From contig JAJEJA010000120.1 of the NCBI GenBank assembly GCA_022828145.1, positions 31,422 to 95,421 on the forward strand: DNA of 64,000 bases, read 5' to 3'. Position numbers and translations under genes: made by a program. Positions 1 to 8,572 of the stretch are shown piece by piece; position 1 is the stretch's first letter, and each line of letters opens with the position of its first letter. The notes below the pieces were generated by a model. That model was not told where the DNA came from. It saw only the letters and a list, made by a program, of their open reading frames with translations, and searched no databases. Source of the stretch: Candidatus Poribacteria bacterium. Lineage in GTDB: Bacteria; Poribacteria; WGA-4E; WGA-3G.

Positions 1-55
1 TGAAGCAGCGGAAACTGATCTGAAAAACGTATACAGTTTATACACACAATTTTTC

Positions 56-84
56 TTGAATAAATTAAAAGTTTCTGATATATT
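56..84 (+). promoter_or_regulatory. Candidate sigma70 promoter for the beta-helix gene
   Basis: A -35 box TTGAAT (56-61) is followed by a 17-base spacer and a -10 box TATATT (79-84). The region is AT-rich and no gene lies upstream in the window. The inverted-repeat element at 126-249 sits between this promoter and the start codon at 273, so it would be transcribed as part of the leader. Pattern match only. Confidence 0.45.
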
Positions 85-125
85 ATAAAAGGTGTTTGAT
101 CTTTGCAGAACAGTCTTTATTTATA

Positions 126-249
126 TAACGTGAGTTTGATAATAGGTAATTGGACTTCATTTTGCCCAAAATATTACTTACATAGACCCCGTAGGTGCGG
201 TTTCCTAACCGCACCGAATACGAAAATCTGATTTATCAAACTCACGTTA
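126..249. mobile_element. MITE-like element, family 1 (17-bp perfect terminal inverted repeats)
   Basis: The ends TAACGTGAGTTTGATAA (126-142) and TTATCAAACTCACGTTA (233-249) are perfect 17-bp inverted repeats enclosing about 90 bases. The interior holds the palindrome GGTGCGGTT-TCCT-AACCGCACC (about 194-215), which recurs at 14530-14572. There is no coding capacity. The flanks are AT-rich, so a TA target duplication is possible but not provable. A diverged relative lies at 25421-25563. Confidence 0.7.
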
Positions 250-272
250 ATATACGGAGAGTGGAGGACAAC

Positions 273-1667
273 ATGCAAAACAGAAAATTATATTTTTCAC
301 TGTTCATCCTTATTAGTCTGATCTGTCTGAATACTTACACTTATGCAGCAACTATCTATGTTCCCCGTGATGAGCCAACAATCCAATCTGGCATTGATAG
401 GGCGAAAAATGGAGATATAGTTCTTGTAGCAGATGGAACTTACAAGGGTGAAGGAAATGTAAATATTGATTTTCGAGGTAAAGAGATCACCGTTAAATCC
501 GTAAGCGGTCCAGATTCAACTACTATTAACTGCCTATGGACATCTGAAACGCGTGGGTTCATATTTCAAAGCCAAGAAACGAACAACACCTTATTGGAAG
601 GATTTACTATCCTGAACGGCATTCATGATTTAGGTGGCGGTATCCATATCAACGATGCATCCCCAACAATAAAAAACTGTGTCATTTCTCGCAATAAAGC
701 TACTGCCAGACGGTTCCACGCTGAAGGCGGCGGTGGAATTTACATGTTCAACTCTGAGGCAATCATAGTGGATTGTCTAATTCGATATAATACCGCAGAG
801 TCCACTCATGGTGCTGGAATTTTTATTGAAGGTGATCTAACAAAAAATGGGACTGTGTTGAGAGAAACGAAGGCTGAACCGAGTATACGCAATTCAGAGA
901 TTATTGGAAATAGTGGTAGTGGAATATTTACTTTTGAATCTGTAAACCCCAACATTCAAAACTGTAACATCTCTCAGAATACTGGCCGGGGTATTGAATA
1001 TAATTCATTTGCGCGGACCAATATACCCATAACTGACTGTACTATTACACAAAATACAAGTGGCGGTGTTAAAGTCAGTGAATATTCAGTGATGACAATT
1101 ACGAATTCAATCATCAAACATAATACTGCCACAGAGGGAGCAGGTATAGATTGCGGACCTACTTCAGTCCTTTATGCCTCTGACTGTATTATCGTTGAGA
1201 ACATAGCACAGAAGAATGGTGGCGGAATTGCAGTTATTTCAACCCGCGGAAATGCTGAAATATCAAATTGCACAATCACTCGAAATACAGCAAACGAGAG
1301 AGGGGGAGGCGTCTACGCATTCATTGAAGGCAGCAGCTTTGATTTTACAGATTCTATTGTATGGGGTAATAATTCAAATGGAACACACGATGAGTTCTCC
1401 GCTATCGGTGGTTGGATTACCATTAAGTCTTGTGACATCCGAGACGGACTTAATGGCATTGGTCGTGAAGCTGATCAAGAGAGGTTCACCTATGAAGATA
1501 ACATAGATGAAGATCCCTTGTTTGTTGATCCTGATAGAGGTGATTATAGTTTGAAACAAAACAGTCCAGCTATAGATATGGGCGCAAGTATCTCACGCGA
1601 CGGTGTAATGAGTGTTTCCTCAATCGGAAAACGGTTGACAAGATGGGGAGAGTTGAAACGAAGATAA
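273..1667 (+). CDS. Secreted right-handed parallel beta-helix protein
   Basis: About 464 residues. The start is ATG 273, with GGAGG at 263-267; the longer frame from 195 would begin inside the upstream repeat palindrome. Residues 1-25 form a signal peptide ending near TYTYAA. The mature N-terminus (TIYVPRDEPTIQSGI, then ...GDIVLVADGTYKG) is the usual opening of DUF1565/NosD-type beta-helices. It is followed by many rungs with G-G-G-I and N-C-x-I patterns, and near the end by a SPAIDMG motif. Such folds bind or cleave polysaccharide, but no lyase active site is recognisable, so enzymatic function is unproven. The C-terminus T-R-W-G-E-L-K-R-R matches a motif shared with three other secreted proteins at 52.7-55.2 kb. 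Confidence 0.85.
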   Translation: MQNRKLYFSLFILISLICLNTYTYAATIYVPRDEPTIQSGIDRAKNGDIVLVADGTYKGEGNVNIDFRGKEITVKSVSGPDSTTINCLWTSETRGFIFQSQETNNTLLEGFTILNGIHDLGGGIHINDASPTIKNCVISRNKATARRFHAEGGGGIYMFNSEAIIVDCLIRYNTAESTHGAGIFIEGDLTKNGTVLRETKAEPSIRNSEIIGNSGSGIFTFESVNPNIQNCNISQNTGRGIEYNSFARTNIPITDCTITQNTSGGVKVSEYSVMTITNSIIKHNTATEGAGIDCGPTSVLYASDCIIVENIAQKNGGGIAVISTRGNAEISNCTITRNTANERGGGVYAFIEGSSFDFTDSIVWGNNSNGTHDEFSAIGGWITIKSCDIRDGLNGIGREADQERFTYEDNIDEDPLFVDPDRGDYSLKQNSPAIDMGASISRDGVMSVSSIGKRLTRWGELKRR

Positions 1668-1738
1668 GCGTAAGTTCAATGACGAAGCAATAATTTTCAT
1701 AGTTCATAACATTCAAGTAGGAGGATATAAGTAGCAAT

Positions 1739-2011
1739 ATGACTGAAGATGCATTAGGATTAGTTGAAACAAGAGGTTTGGTAGGCAGCATTGAGGCAGC
1801 AGATGCAATGGTAAAGGCTGCCAATGTAAGACTCGTAGGTCGGCAAGAGGTTGGAGCAGGATACGTCACTGTGATGGTACGTGGAGACGTAGGTGCAGTG
1901 AAAGCAGCAACAGATGTTGGGGCAGAAGCAGCCGCACGCGTAGGCGAAGTTGTCTCAGTGCATGTAATCCCACGACCACACCCTGAAGTTGAAACTATCC
2001 TAAAAAAATAG
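1739..2011 (+). CDS. Bacterial microcompartment hexameric shell protein (BMC-H)
   Basis: A 90-residue single BMC domain, the normal length for PduA/EutM/CcmK-type proteins that tile the facets of a microcompartment. Visible signatures are [20 protein letters not shown] at the N-terminus, the KAANV helix, a pore loop around [12 protein letters not shown], and [21 protein letters not shown] lies about 14 bases upstream of the ATG, an unusually long spacing. It is followed after 58 bases by pduL and then a flavoprotein gene. This is the only shell gene in the window: no EutN/CcmL vertex protein, trimeric shell protein or aldehyde dehydrogenase is present. The locus is therefore minimal, or a satellite of a larger one elsewhere. 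Confidence 0.95.
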   Translation: MTEDALGLVETRGLVGSIEAADAMVKAANVRLVGRQEVGAGYVTVMVRGDVGAVKAATDVGAEAAARVGEVVSVHVIPRPHPEVETILKK

Positions 2012-2069
2012 AACATACTTTCATGAACATCCTTTGAAGACGTTCATATTTGAATAGAAACATACTAAA

Positions 2070-2783
2070 ATGCACGACAAAGACTTAGTAAAGTTAATTA
2101 CCCGTCGTGTGGTAAGCCGATTATCCAACGACCAGCCTTGTAGTGGATGTGCACTACGAAGTTGTGAACCAGGTGAACGCGCGTGTGACGCGGTTACCGC
2201 GCAACAGAAAATACCTGTCGGTGTTTCAGCTCGGCATGCACACGTAACACAGGAAGACCTGGAAATACTTTACGGTGCTGGACATCAACTTACCGTCTAT
2301 GCACCACTATATCAACCGGGAGCATTTGCTGCAAATGAAACCGTTACTGTTGTCGGAAAACGGATGCGGGCAATTGAACACGTACGCATCCTCGGACCCG
2401 TGCGGGATTATTCACAAGTTGAGGTGGCACAAACCGAAGCAATTCGACTCGGTCTAAACCCACCAATTCGAGATTCCGGTGATCTCAAAGGTGCTGAAGC
2501 GATAACCCTCGTAGGTCCCGAAGGCAGTGTCTATTTAAAAGAGGGAGCAATCTGTGCTGCACGACATATACACATGACACCAAAACACGCTGAATCCTTT
2601 GGTATTAGCGATACAGACTTATTAAAGGTACGCATTCCAGGTGAACGCGCTTTAACCTTTGAGAACATCCGTCCGAAAATACATGAAGATTATGCACTCC
2701 AGATGCACCTTGATACCGATGATTCTAATGCCGCAGGATTGAAAGGCGGCGAAGCTGTTGAACTACTACGCGACAACACATGA
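2070..2783 (+). CDS. pduL: PduL-type phosphate acyltransferase
   Basis: 237 residues. PduL exchanges CoA and phosphate on a short acyl group inside microcompartments, recycling CoA after aldehyde oxidation. The metal-binding histidine motifs are present: S-A-R-H-A-H (His56, His58), A-R-H-I-H-M-T (His166, His168) and Q-M-H-L-D-T-D (His213). Residues 1-20 are a predicted amphipathic helix (DKDLVKLITRRVVSRL), like the encapsulation peptide of Pdu enzymes. Between this helix and the catalytic core lie four cysteines (24, 27, 32, 39), an addition I do not know from canonical PduL. No clear Shine-Dalgarno precedes the ATG. The stop overlaps the next start in an ATGA. Confidence 0.93.
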   Translation: MHDKDLVKLITRRVVSRLSNDQPCSGCALRSCEPGERACDAVTAQQKIPVGVSARHAHVTQEDLEILYGAGHQLTVYAPLYQPGAFAANETVTVVGKRMRAIEHVRILGPVRDYSQVEVAQTEAIRLGLNPPIRDSGDLKGAEAITLVGPEGSVYLKEGAICAARHIHMTPKHAESFGISDTDLLKVRIPGERALTFENIRPKIHEDYALQMHLDTDDSNAAGLKGGEAVELLRDNT

Positions 2784-3517
2784 CACCAGAACAGATTGCT
2801 CAAATTCAAAAAATCGTTGAACGCGTGCTACAAGAGCACAGCAACAACGAACAAGACGATAAAAAACTACTTGCAATCATTGGTGCTACGCAACTTTCTT
2901 TAGAACAGCCGCTTCAACAATTACAAACCTGCAAGCAAAAAGGATGGAATATTAGAATAATTCTGTCCGAACTTGCAACTAAAGTAGTTGATCTCGCTTT
3001 AATTGAGGAAGTGATAGGTAAAGAGAATATTCTTCAGGAAAATGAACTGACTAACATTCCATCTATTGTTAATGAATATTCACAGATTATCTTACCTGCA
3101 CTTTCTTATCCAATGGCAGGAAAGTTGGCACTGAAAATAGTTGATACGCCATCTACATACTTAATTTTTCATGCACTATCTTGCGGAAAACAGGTCATCG
3201 CAGCAGCCGATGTTTTCAAGAGAAGGGGGTTGAAAAATAAAAAATCGTTAATACTTGACGAAATTGAACAGCAACATGTCAACACTTTATCCGAATTTGG
3301 CGTTAAATGGGTAACAGTTGAGCAGATCGCAACTACAATCGGTGAAGTAAATGCAACGAATCGCATAAGTATCAATACACCTGTCATAAGTGTAAGCGTT
3401 ATCTCTAATCTGCCATCTAATGTCAAAGAGTTAGTATACGCTAAACCTACTGTTATTACACCTCTTGCACGCGAACATGCAAAAAAGCTGGGGATTAGGT
3501 TGACACCAGAGCAATAG
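2780..3517 (+). CDS. Microcompartment-associated flavoprotein-like protein
   Basis: 245 residues, translationally coupled to pduL by a 4-base overlap. Residues 1-20 (MTPEQIAQIQKIVERVLQEH) form a short amphipathic helix typical of encapsulation peptides, followed by a polar linker. The middle resembles the flavoprotein (HFCD/Dfp-like) Rossmann fold seen in proteins of microcompartment loci: LLAIIGATQLSLEQPL, PALSYPMAGKLALKI, STYLIFHALSCGKQVIAA. The end PTVITPLAREHAKKLGIRL is a recurrent tail in microcompartment proteins. Its reaction is unknown; a role in flavin or CoA chemistry of the lumen is a guess. Family assignment is moderate; lumen targeting follows from the N-terminal helix and the operon position. 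Confidence 0.75.
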   Translation: MTPEQIAQIQKIVERVLQEHSNNEQDDKKLLAIIGATQLSLEQPLQQLQTCKQKGWNIRIILSELATKVVDLALIEEVIGKENILQENELTNIPSIVNEYSQIILPALSYPMAGKLALKIVDTPSTYLIFHALSCGKQVIAAADVFKRRGLKNKKSLILDEIEQQHVNTLSEFGVKWVTVEQIATTIGEVNATNRISINTPVISVSVISNLPSNVKELVYAKPTVITPLAREHAKKLGIRLTPEQ

Positions 3518-3537
3518 ATTGATGTAATTCGCGATGC

Positions 3538-3566
3538 TTGACAATTACGATAATTAATTGTATAAT
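3538..3566 (+). promoter_or_regulatory. Perfect consensus sigma70 promoter
   Basis: TTGACA (3538-3543), an exact 17-base spacer and TATAAT (3561-3566) make a full-consensus promoter 21 bases after the flavoprotein stop. It points to the secreted-protein gene at 3744 and implies a leader of about 170 bases. Confidence 0.75.
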
Positions 3567-3692
3567 TGAGTTAAACATAAGGTTCTTATCAATTGCCTTC
3601 ATTAATAACGCATAGAGAAACATAAACCACTATTCACAGATTTATAGGAAAGCACGAACAGAACAGAAGAATGAACTTACTTTAACATTAAA

Positions 3693-3726
3693 ATCACCTC
3701 AAAATATGTTACCTGTTTGAGATGAT
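3693..3726 (+). promoter_or_regulatory. Leader hairpin ahead of the ribosome-binding site
   Basis: ATCACCTCAAA (3693-3703) pairs with TTTGAGATGAT (3716-3726) with one mismatch and a 12-base loop. It lies just upstream of the TTTGGAGG ribosome-binding site of the gene at 3744. It could modulate translation or leader stability; no known riboswitch family is recognised. Confidence 0.35.
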
Positions 3727-3743
3727 TACTTTGGAGGATTCTC

Positions 3744-5342
3744 ATGCTGAAACGAATTTTTACTCTAACAATCACAGGACTCCTCAGCTGCATGCTTATC
3801 GGTTCGTTAGTGCCAGATAGTGATGCTGATTACGGTAATTATGCAGACCGTCTGAGTCGCGAACATCGAATCGCAAATGATGTTGATGAATGGATTGAAC
3901 GTGGAAACGCTACGATCACGGCAAGTCCTCTCTTTGAGAATGGTATGCGACTTACCGCCTGGGCAAACAACTTTCAGGATACAGAAAAATTTCAATTTGC
4001 CATAGCAAGCGGTGTATATCTGTTCGAAATTCCACGTTCTGCACAGACAATAGAAATCGTAGTTCGCTATAAAGGTGAACCACACACTTTCGAAATTAAC
4101 GACCAATACGAACCAATCGCAGGACGGGTATGGATACGGAATATCAAGCGAGAAATGACAAGACGGGGATACCATGACCAAAGTGCTTCTGAAACACGAT
4201 ATGGCGACACTTTTGTGCTACGTGCAAAAAATCGGTCCGAAACTATAAGGATACCGGTTGCCGGACGCGTACAAGATGGATGGATGGAACTTCATGTCGT
4301 TGCCGAAGGAGGCGAACAGCTTGATGTTGAATATATTGAAGTATCAACCTATCGTCGCGCACCAAAACTACGCGTAGTACAGCAGTATACACCTTCATAT
4401 AGGTGGCGTCCTTGGAACCGATATACATATCTCTATTTCTACGACGGACCCGTATTTTATTCATCAGGATACGATTCATATCTATGCTGGAGTTACCCTG
4501 TCTATGACCATCGTTATCTTTCCATCCGCACATATTATGGAGGATACCTGGGCCGCTATCGCACCTATCACCCAGCCCGCTATTCTTACTACTACACACC
4601 CTATCATGGCGGTGGATATGGATACGGATATGGCAGAGGTAACGTTGTCTATTCTAAACGGACACAGTTGAATAGGTGGAGTGCACAACACGAAAATGCA
4701 CGAAAACAGTATTCACGGAGTAGATTAGCCGTACCAACTCGAACCGTTGAACGGACACAAATTAACAACAATGTTCGCGTGGTTATAGAAAACCACCGCA
4801 GACAAGCACCGCCAGCTACAGAAAGACTTACTCGGTCTGCGTTAATTTCACAGAAACAACGCGCAGTTACAAGGTCATCGCTCCGTACAAATGATGCATC
4901 AAGAACATATAGTAGTCGTTCGCGTTATTCAAACCTGAACACAGACAATAACCGTAGAATTCTAAACAATACACGGTCAAGGGTGAATACAGGTAGGAGT
5001 AGTTCGTCTGCAGTTACAGAAAGGTCTTCAAGAATCTTTAGAAGATCCATTACTTCTTCTTCCAGTCGTTCAGGTTCTTCGTCATCTAATTCACGTCTAC
5101 GGACCAGCAGTAGTAGTACACAACGAAGCACGCCAGCAGTAACAACTACACCGACGAAAACACGACCGACATCAACAAATTCATCACGGGTTACATCATC
5201 CAGAAGTTCACGGACTCGTTCAGCAACGACCAGCAGAACACGTTCATCAAGCAGTTCAAGTTCAAGTAGTGATGATGATGACGACGATGATGACAATAAC
5301 AGTCGGAGTCGTTCTTCAGAACGAATTAAAAGAAGAAGATAG
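3744..5342 (+). CDS. Secreted Tyr- and Ser/Arg-rich low-complexity protein, unknown function
   Basis: 532 residues. An N-terminal signal peptide (about 1-28) is followed by a soluble domain of about 190 residues that I do not recognise. Next come a Tyr/Trp/Gly-rich stretch (about 215-300, with YYTPYHGGGYGYGYG), a long Ser/Arg/Thr-rich tail, a run of about eight aspartates near residue 510, and the basic end SERIKRRR. The composition suggests an extended wall- or matrix-associated or mineral/polyanion-binding protein. It has a good ribosome-binding site (TTTGGAGG) and sits alone behind a full-consensus promoter, so it may be strongly expressed. It resembles no enzyme. The long opposite-strand frame here is a by-product of the repetitive serine codons. 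Confidence 0.7.
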   Translation: MLKRIFTLTITGLLSCMLIGSLVPDSDADYGNYADRLSREHRIANDVDEWIERGNATITASPLFENGMRLTAWANNFQDTEKFQFAIASGVYLFEIPRSAQTIEIVVRYKGEPHTFEINDQYEPIAGRVWIRNIKREMTRRGYHDQSASETRYGDTFVLRAKNRSETIRIPVAGRVQDGWMELHVVAEGGEQLDVEYIEVSTYRRAPKLRVVQQYTPSYRWRPWNRYTYLYFYDGPVFYSSGYDSYLCWSYPVYDHRYLSIRTYYGGYLGRYRTYHPARYSYYYTPYHGGGYGYGYGRGNVVYSKRTQLNRWSAQHENARKQYSRSRLAVPTRTVERTQINNNVRVVIENHRRQAPPATERLTRSALISQKQRAVTRSSLRTNDASRTYSSRSRYSNLNTDNNRRILNNTRSRVNTGRSSSSAVTERSSRIFRRSITSSSSRSGSSSSNSRLRTSSSSTQRSTPAVTTTPTKTRPTSTNSSRVTSSRSSRTRSATTSRTRSSSSSSSSSDDDDDDDDNNSRSRSSERIKRRR

Positions 5343-5376
5343 ACACTCTTAGCAACTAAGTTACGTAATTTATACA

Positions 5377-5417
5377 TTGACGATGCCTAACGCAGATTTT
5401 GCCCTTGGCATCGTCAA
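5377..5417. terminator. Stem-loop downstream of the Ser-rich gene
   Basis: TTGACGATGCC (5377-5387) pairs perfectly with GGCATCGTCAA (5407-5417) around a 19-base loop. There is no clear U-tract, so it may be a processing/REP-type hairpin rather than a classical terminator. Confidence 0.45.
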
Positions 5418-5449
5418 CATTAATCTAAAGACTCGCTAAAATTCATAAT

Positions 5450-6001
5450 ATGCGTATTTTATCATTTATTCTTCTTTTATTATTGAGTGGACAAACCTGT
5501 ATCGCTAAAGAGGCTGAAAACATTACCTCTACTCTTGAAACAGAAAAGTCTATACGACTTGTTTCGCCTGTCGGCACTATGGTCCGTTCAGCCGTAATTC
5601 CCGGATGGGGACAAATTCATAGTCGTAACTACTTTCGTGGGGGGTTAATGTTAATTGGTATCGGCGTTTCAACCACAGGAGCACTGCTTGCACAACGTTC
5701 CTTTAACGCAGAATATAACAACTACGCACTAACAGCAAGCAATGAACCGGATAATATTACCGCTGTTCAAACAAGCTACGACAAAGCAAATCAGCAGTAT
5801 AAACTCAGGATGTTCTTTATCTATACAGGGATCGGCATCTGGGTTTACAGTATTGTTGATTCTTATGTCAGTGCCAACTTTTACAATGCTACCTCACAAG
5901 TTCAATCTATTCGTGAAGATGCACAAAACATAGAAAATTTAGGACTCCAAGTTGGAATCACGCCATCACGGCTCTATTTAGGAGTTGTGAAGCCATTTTA
6001 A
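5450..6001 (+). CDS. DUF5683-like membrane protein
   Basis: 183 residues. Signal peptide MRILSFILLLLLSGQTCIA, then the segment RSAVIPGWGQIHSRNYFRGG, which matches the P-G-W-G-Q signature of DUF5683. Two hydrophobic segments follow (LMLIGIGVSTTGALLA and MFFIYTGIGIWVYSIVDSYV). DUF5683 proteins are envelope proteins of unknown function, common in Bacteroidetes and related groups. No clear ribosome-binding site is visible. The gene leads a same-strand group with the lipoprotein 31 bases downstream and a Wzz-like protein after that, which fits an envelope role. Confidence 0.75.
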   Translation: MRILSFILLLLLSGQTCIAKEAENITSTLETEKSIRLVSPVGTMVRSAVIPGWGQIHSRNYFRGGLMLIGIGVSTTGALLAQRSFNAEYNNYALTASNEPDNITAVQTSYDKANQQYKLRMFFIYTGIGIWVYSIVDSYVSANFYNATSQVQSIREDAQNIENLGLQVGITPSRLYLGVVKPF

Positions 6002-6032
6002 ATTTGGCATTCTGATTTGGAGATAAAATATC

Positions 6033-6593
6033 ATGTATAAGAAATTAGCAGTGATGGGTAGTGTACTCATCTTATTAACAAGTCTTATAGGCTGCGGTGA
6101 TGTAGAAAAGGTGAATCCTGTACTACCCGAAGACCTATTAGCGATTAACAGAGTTTTACAGCAGTGGCGAGAAGGTTATGAAACCGAAGACGTTGAAATG
6201 TATATGAATACCTACTGGTCAGACGGCTTCCGATATGTATCCGATATGGGAACTGATGGGGATAAAACCGACGACCTTATCTTTGATGATATACGAGATG
6301 AAAGGGACTCTGCTATTCGTGTCTTCAGTAGATTTCAAGACATTGAGATAGAACTTTCTAAACCCCCAGAAGTATCCGTAAATGAAGATGGAGACGAAGC
6401 AGAAGTACGCAACCATTATAGGATACAAGGTTTTGTCGCTGATGGTGAATCACTTGAAGGCGGTTTTACAGGATGGTTCGCTGAAGGGGACAACCTGTTC
6501 ATCTTTCAAAAAAGAAATGATGAATGGCGAATCACAGAATGGCATGATGAAGCATTCAACGATGAAGAAATTCGAGCTGCAAACAACCTATAA
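6033..6593 (+). CDS. NTF2/SnoaL-like lipoprotein
   Basis: 186 residues. The lipoprotein signal ends at L-I-G-C21. The mature part starts ILPEDLLAINRVLQQWREGYETEDVEMYMNTYW in pattern, the opening helix of the SnoaL/DUF4440 NTF2-like fold. Beta strands follow, with FTGWFAEGDNLFIFQKRNDEWRITEWHDE at the end. These folds make small ligand pockets, but nothing here indicates a catalytic activity. GGAG lies 5' of the ATG at a slightly long spacing. It probably is cotranscribed with the DUF5683-like gene upstream. Confidence 0.75.
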   Translation: MYKKLAVMGSVLILLTSLIGCGDVEKVNPVLPEDLLAINRVLQQWREGYETEDVEMYMNTYWSDGFRYVSDMGTDGDKTDDLIFDDIRDERDSAIRVFSRFQDIEIELSKPPEVSVNEDGDEAEVRNHYRIQGFVADGESLEGGFTGWFAEGDNLFIFQKRNDEWRITEWHDEAFNDEEIRAANNL

Positions 6594-6664
6594 CGGACAA
6601 GTCACTTAAAAGTAAATGAAGGGAGCAGGATTTTCACCCAAAAGACAGGGAGAAATCTACATAC

Positions 6665-8050
6665 ATGCCTCAAAAAGAGGAAGTTTTACGAGACTACCTG
6701 CATTTCATAAAAAAGTACACTTTCGTAATCTGCATGTGTACTATATTGGTTTTAGGAACAGCACTCATTATCTCCCTTCGCATACCTAAAACCTATTCCG
6801 CATCCACGTTGTTGTGGCTCATCCAATCTAACACAAGCTCTCCTATCTCCTCCAACAACTTATTTCAAACAGTTCTTTCAGGTGGTGTTGATAGGAGCGA
6901 AATGGCAACAATCAGCAAAAGATTCTCTACAGAATCTATGCTGAATGCCGCCATTGAAAACATGGATGATAATCAACTCGGAGCCGTACAGCACCTGCCA
7001 AGTATCGGCATTCTAAAACGCAAATTGAAAGCACAAATCGACCCAGAGGCTAACTATATTAAACTCTCAATTGAACTGACCGAAGATGAAGGAGGAGAAC
7101 GCAATGCAGCTCTGTTAGTAAATCAATTAGCACGAGACATGCAAACATTACGGAGCGAAAACGAAAAAACCAGATTAGCAAAACATCAGAAATTTCTTGA
7201 AAATAAACGAGACGAAATTGATAAAAAAATACGAGAACTTATAGACGAAACCCTTGATTTTGTTCGCAAAAACGGCAGTCCAGAAACATGGTATCCACAG
7301 CTGGCAAGTCTGTTAGAACAGTATCGAAATTTACAAGAACGACTCGGAATTTCAGAACTGGCACTCCACACCGCACGCGGTCGTCTTGACCATTTCAAAA
7401 CCCGGCAGGATACACTTCCACAACAAACCAGAATATCAGAAACGCAAAACAAAAATCCTATCTGGTTATATCAGCAAGAGAAATTAATTGACCTGGAATC
7501 ACAAAGAATAGGCGATTCTAAGAAAGCAGGAAAAAGCACACATGAACTGAGCGGACTTGACGCACAAATTAAGGATATCCGAGAGCAAGCTGAAAACACA
7601 TCACAATTGACAACGACCAGCACTTATGGCACTTCTGCTCACTATACCTACTTGGAAAATCAATTGATTGAGTTACCACCAACGATTGAAGGACACAAAA
7701 ACGAAACTGAACACCTTAAGAAAGAACTACAAAAAACCCAAAACCAATTACAAGAATTGCTAACTAAAATCCCAGAAAATCAGCATACATTTACGCAGTT
7801 ACGCACCAATATAGAACTTGCAGGCACACTCAAAGAAGAAATTGAAAAGCGATACCTGGAATCTGAAATATTGAGTGCCGAGTCAAATGTTACACCTGCT
7901 CAGAAAGGTGGAATTGAAATCGTAGACATTGCTGTTCCAAGAAAAATAGCAGTCAGTCCACAGTTCAAACTAATATTCGTGCTTGCTGGCGTTATCGGGT
8001 TATGTATAGGTGTTACGCTGGCTCTGGCAATAGAGTTCTTTCAAAACTAA
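6665..8050 (+). CDS. Wzz/GumC-like polysaccharide chain-length regulator
   Basis: 461 residues. The topology is typical of polysaccharide co-polymerases: a first membrane segment at about 20-38 (FVICMCTILVLGTALIISL) followed by R-I-P-K-T-Y-S-A-S, a long periplasmic coiled coil (about 160-400) and a second membrane segment near the end (FKLIFVLAGVIGLCIGVTLALAI), with V-P-R-K-I-A-V-S-P-Q before it. There is no cytoplasmic tyrosine kinase domain. Such proteins set the length of exported polysaccharide. No glycosyltransferase or polymerase genes flank it, so its partner cluster must lie elsewhere. Confidence 0.85.
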   Translation: MPQKEEVLRDYLHFIKKYTFVICMCTILVLGTALIISLRIPKTYSASTLLWLIQSNTSSPISSNNLFQTVLSGGVDRSEMATISKRFSTESMLNAAIENMDDNQLGAVQHLPSIGILKRKLKAQIDPEANYIKLSIELTEDEGGERNAALLVNQLARDMQTLRSENEKTRLAKHQKFLENKRDEIDKKIRELIDETLDFVRKNGSPETWYPQLASLLEQYRNLQERLGISELALHTARGRLDHFKTRQDTLPQQTRISETQNKNPIWLYQQEKLIDLESQRIGDSKKAGKSTHELSGLDAQIKDIREQAENTSQLTTTSTYGTSAHYTYLENQLIELPPTIEGHKNETEHLKKELQKTQNQLQELLTKIPENQHTFTQLRTNIELAGTLKEEIEKRYLESEILSAESNVTPAQKGGIEIVDIAVPRKIAVSPQFKLIFVLAGVIGLCIGVTLALAIEFFQN

Positions 8051-8572
8051 CAATTCATACCGCAAAAAACCCATCCCAAACGCGGTAGGTGCGATCTCCT
8101 AATCAATACAGAATACCAAACGCGTATTCTGCCGAATTTACCCAGCAAAAAACCGACAAAACATTTTATTGTTGCAAAATAATCACAATTTTGATATGAT
8201 TCTCTCTAAATAACTTTTTACGACTTAATCTATTTATCAAAAACTTGACAAAAAACGTCATCTATGATAACTTGTCAGTTAACAATCATTTTGTGGAAGG
8301 TTTTCACAAACGCCTTTCTATTAAATAGAATCTGATTTGCTTTACCCAATCCATGAATTATCAATCTTGTGGGTAGAAGTATGTTCTTAAGGCACAAAGA
8401 AGGTTTTGTTACATAAAATATAACGATAATACATGCTTTATGTTACATATTTCAAAAGATTCAATTCAAAATTAAGGTTTTCGGAGATAATGCATCCCGA
8501 TTAAACACTTCGTTGTGTAAGTCTAAAATGTTATTATCCGATATATAATTTCCTAAGGAGGAATACTAACTA
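8051..8572 (+). promoter_or_regulatory. 522-base intergenic region with two candidate promoters
   Basis: No gene is visible. Promoter 1: TTGCAA (8172-8177), 17 bases, TATGAT (8195-8200). Promoter 2: TTGACA (8245-8250), 17 bases, TAACTT (8268-8273). Both face the 1139-residue lipoprotein gene and leave a 300-370-base AT-rich leader. A degenerate copy of the GTAGGTGCG hairpin repeat lies at about 8083-8130. The ribosome-binding site AAGGAGG is at about 8553-8559. Confidence 0.45.

Noticed and set aside
1570..2016. A 148-codon minus-strand frame over the BMC gene
   Set aside because: Antisense of a clear BMC shell gene; threonine/alanine-rich without family features.
4925..5377. A 150-codon minus-strand frame with Leu/Glu/Arg/Ser runs
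   Set aside because: It is the antisense of the Ser/Arg/Asp-rich tail of the secreted protein at 3744; repetitive codons keep it open. No start signal.
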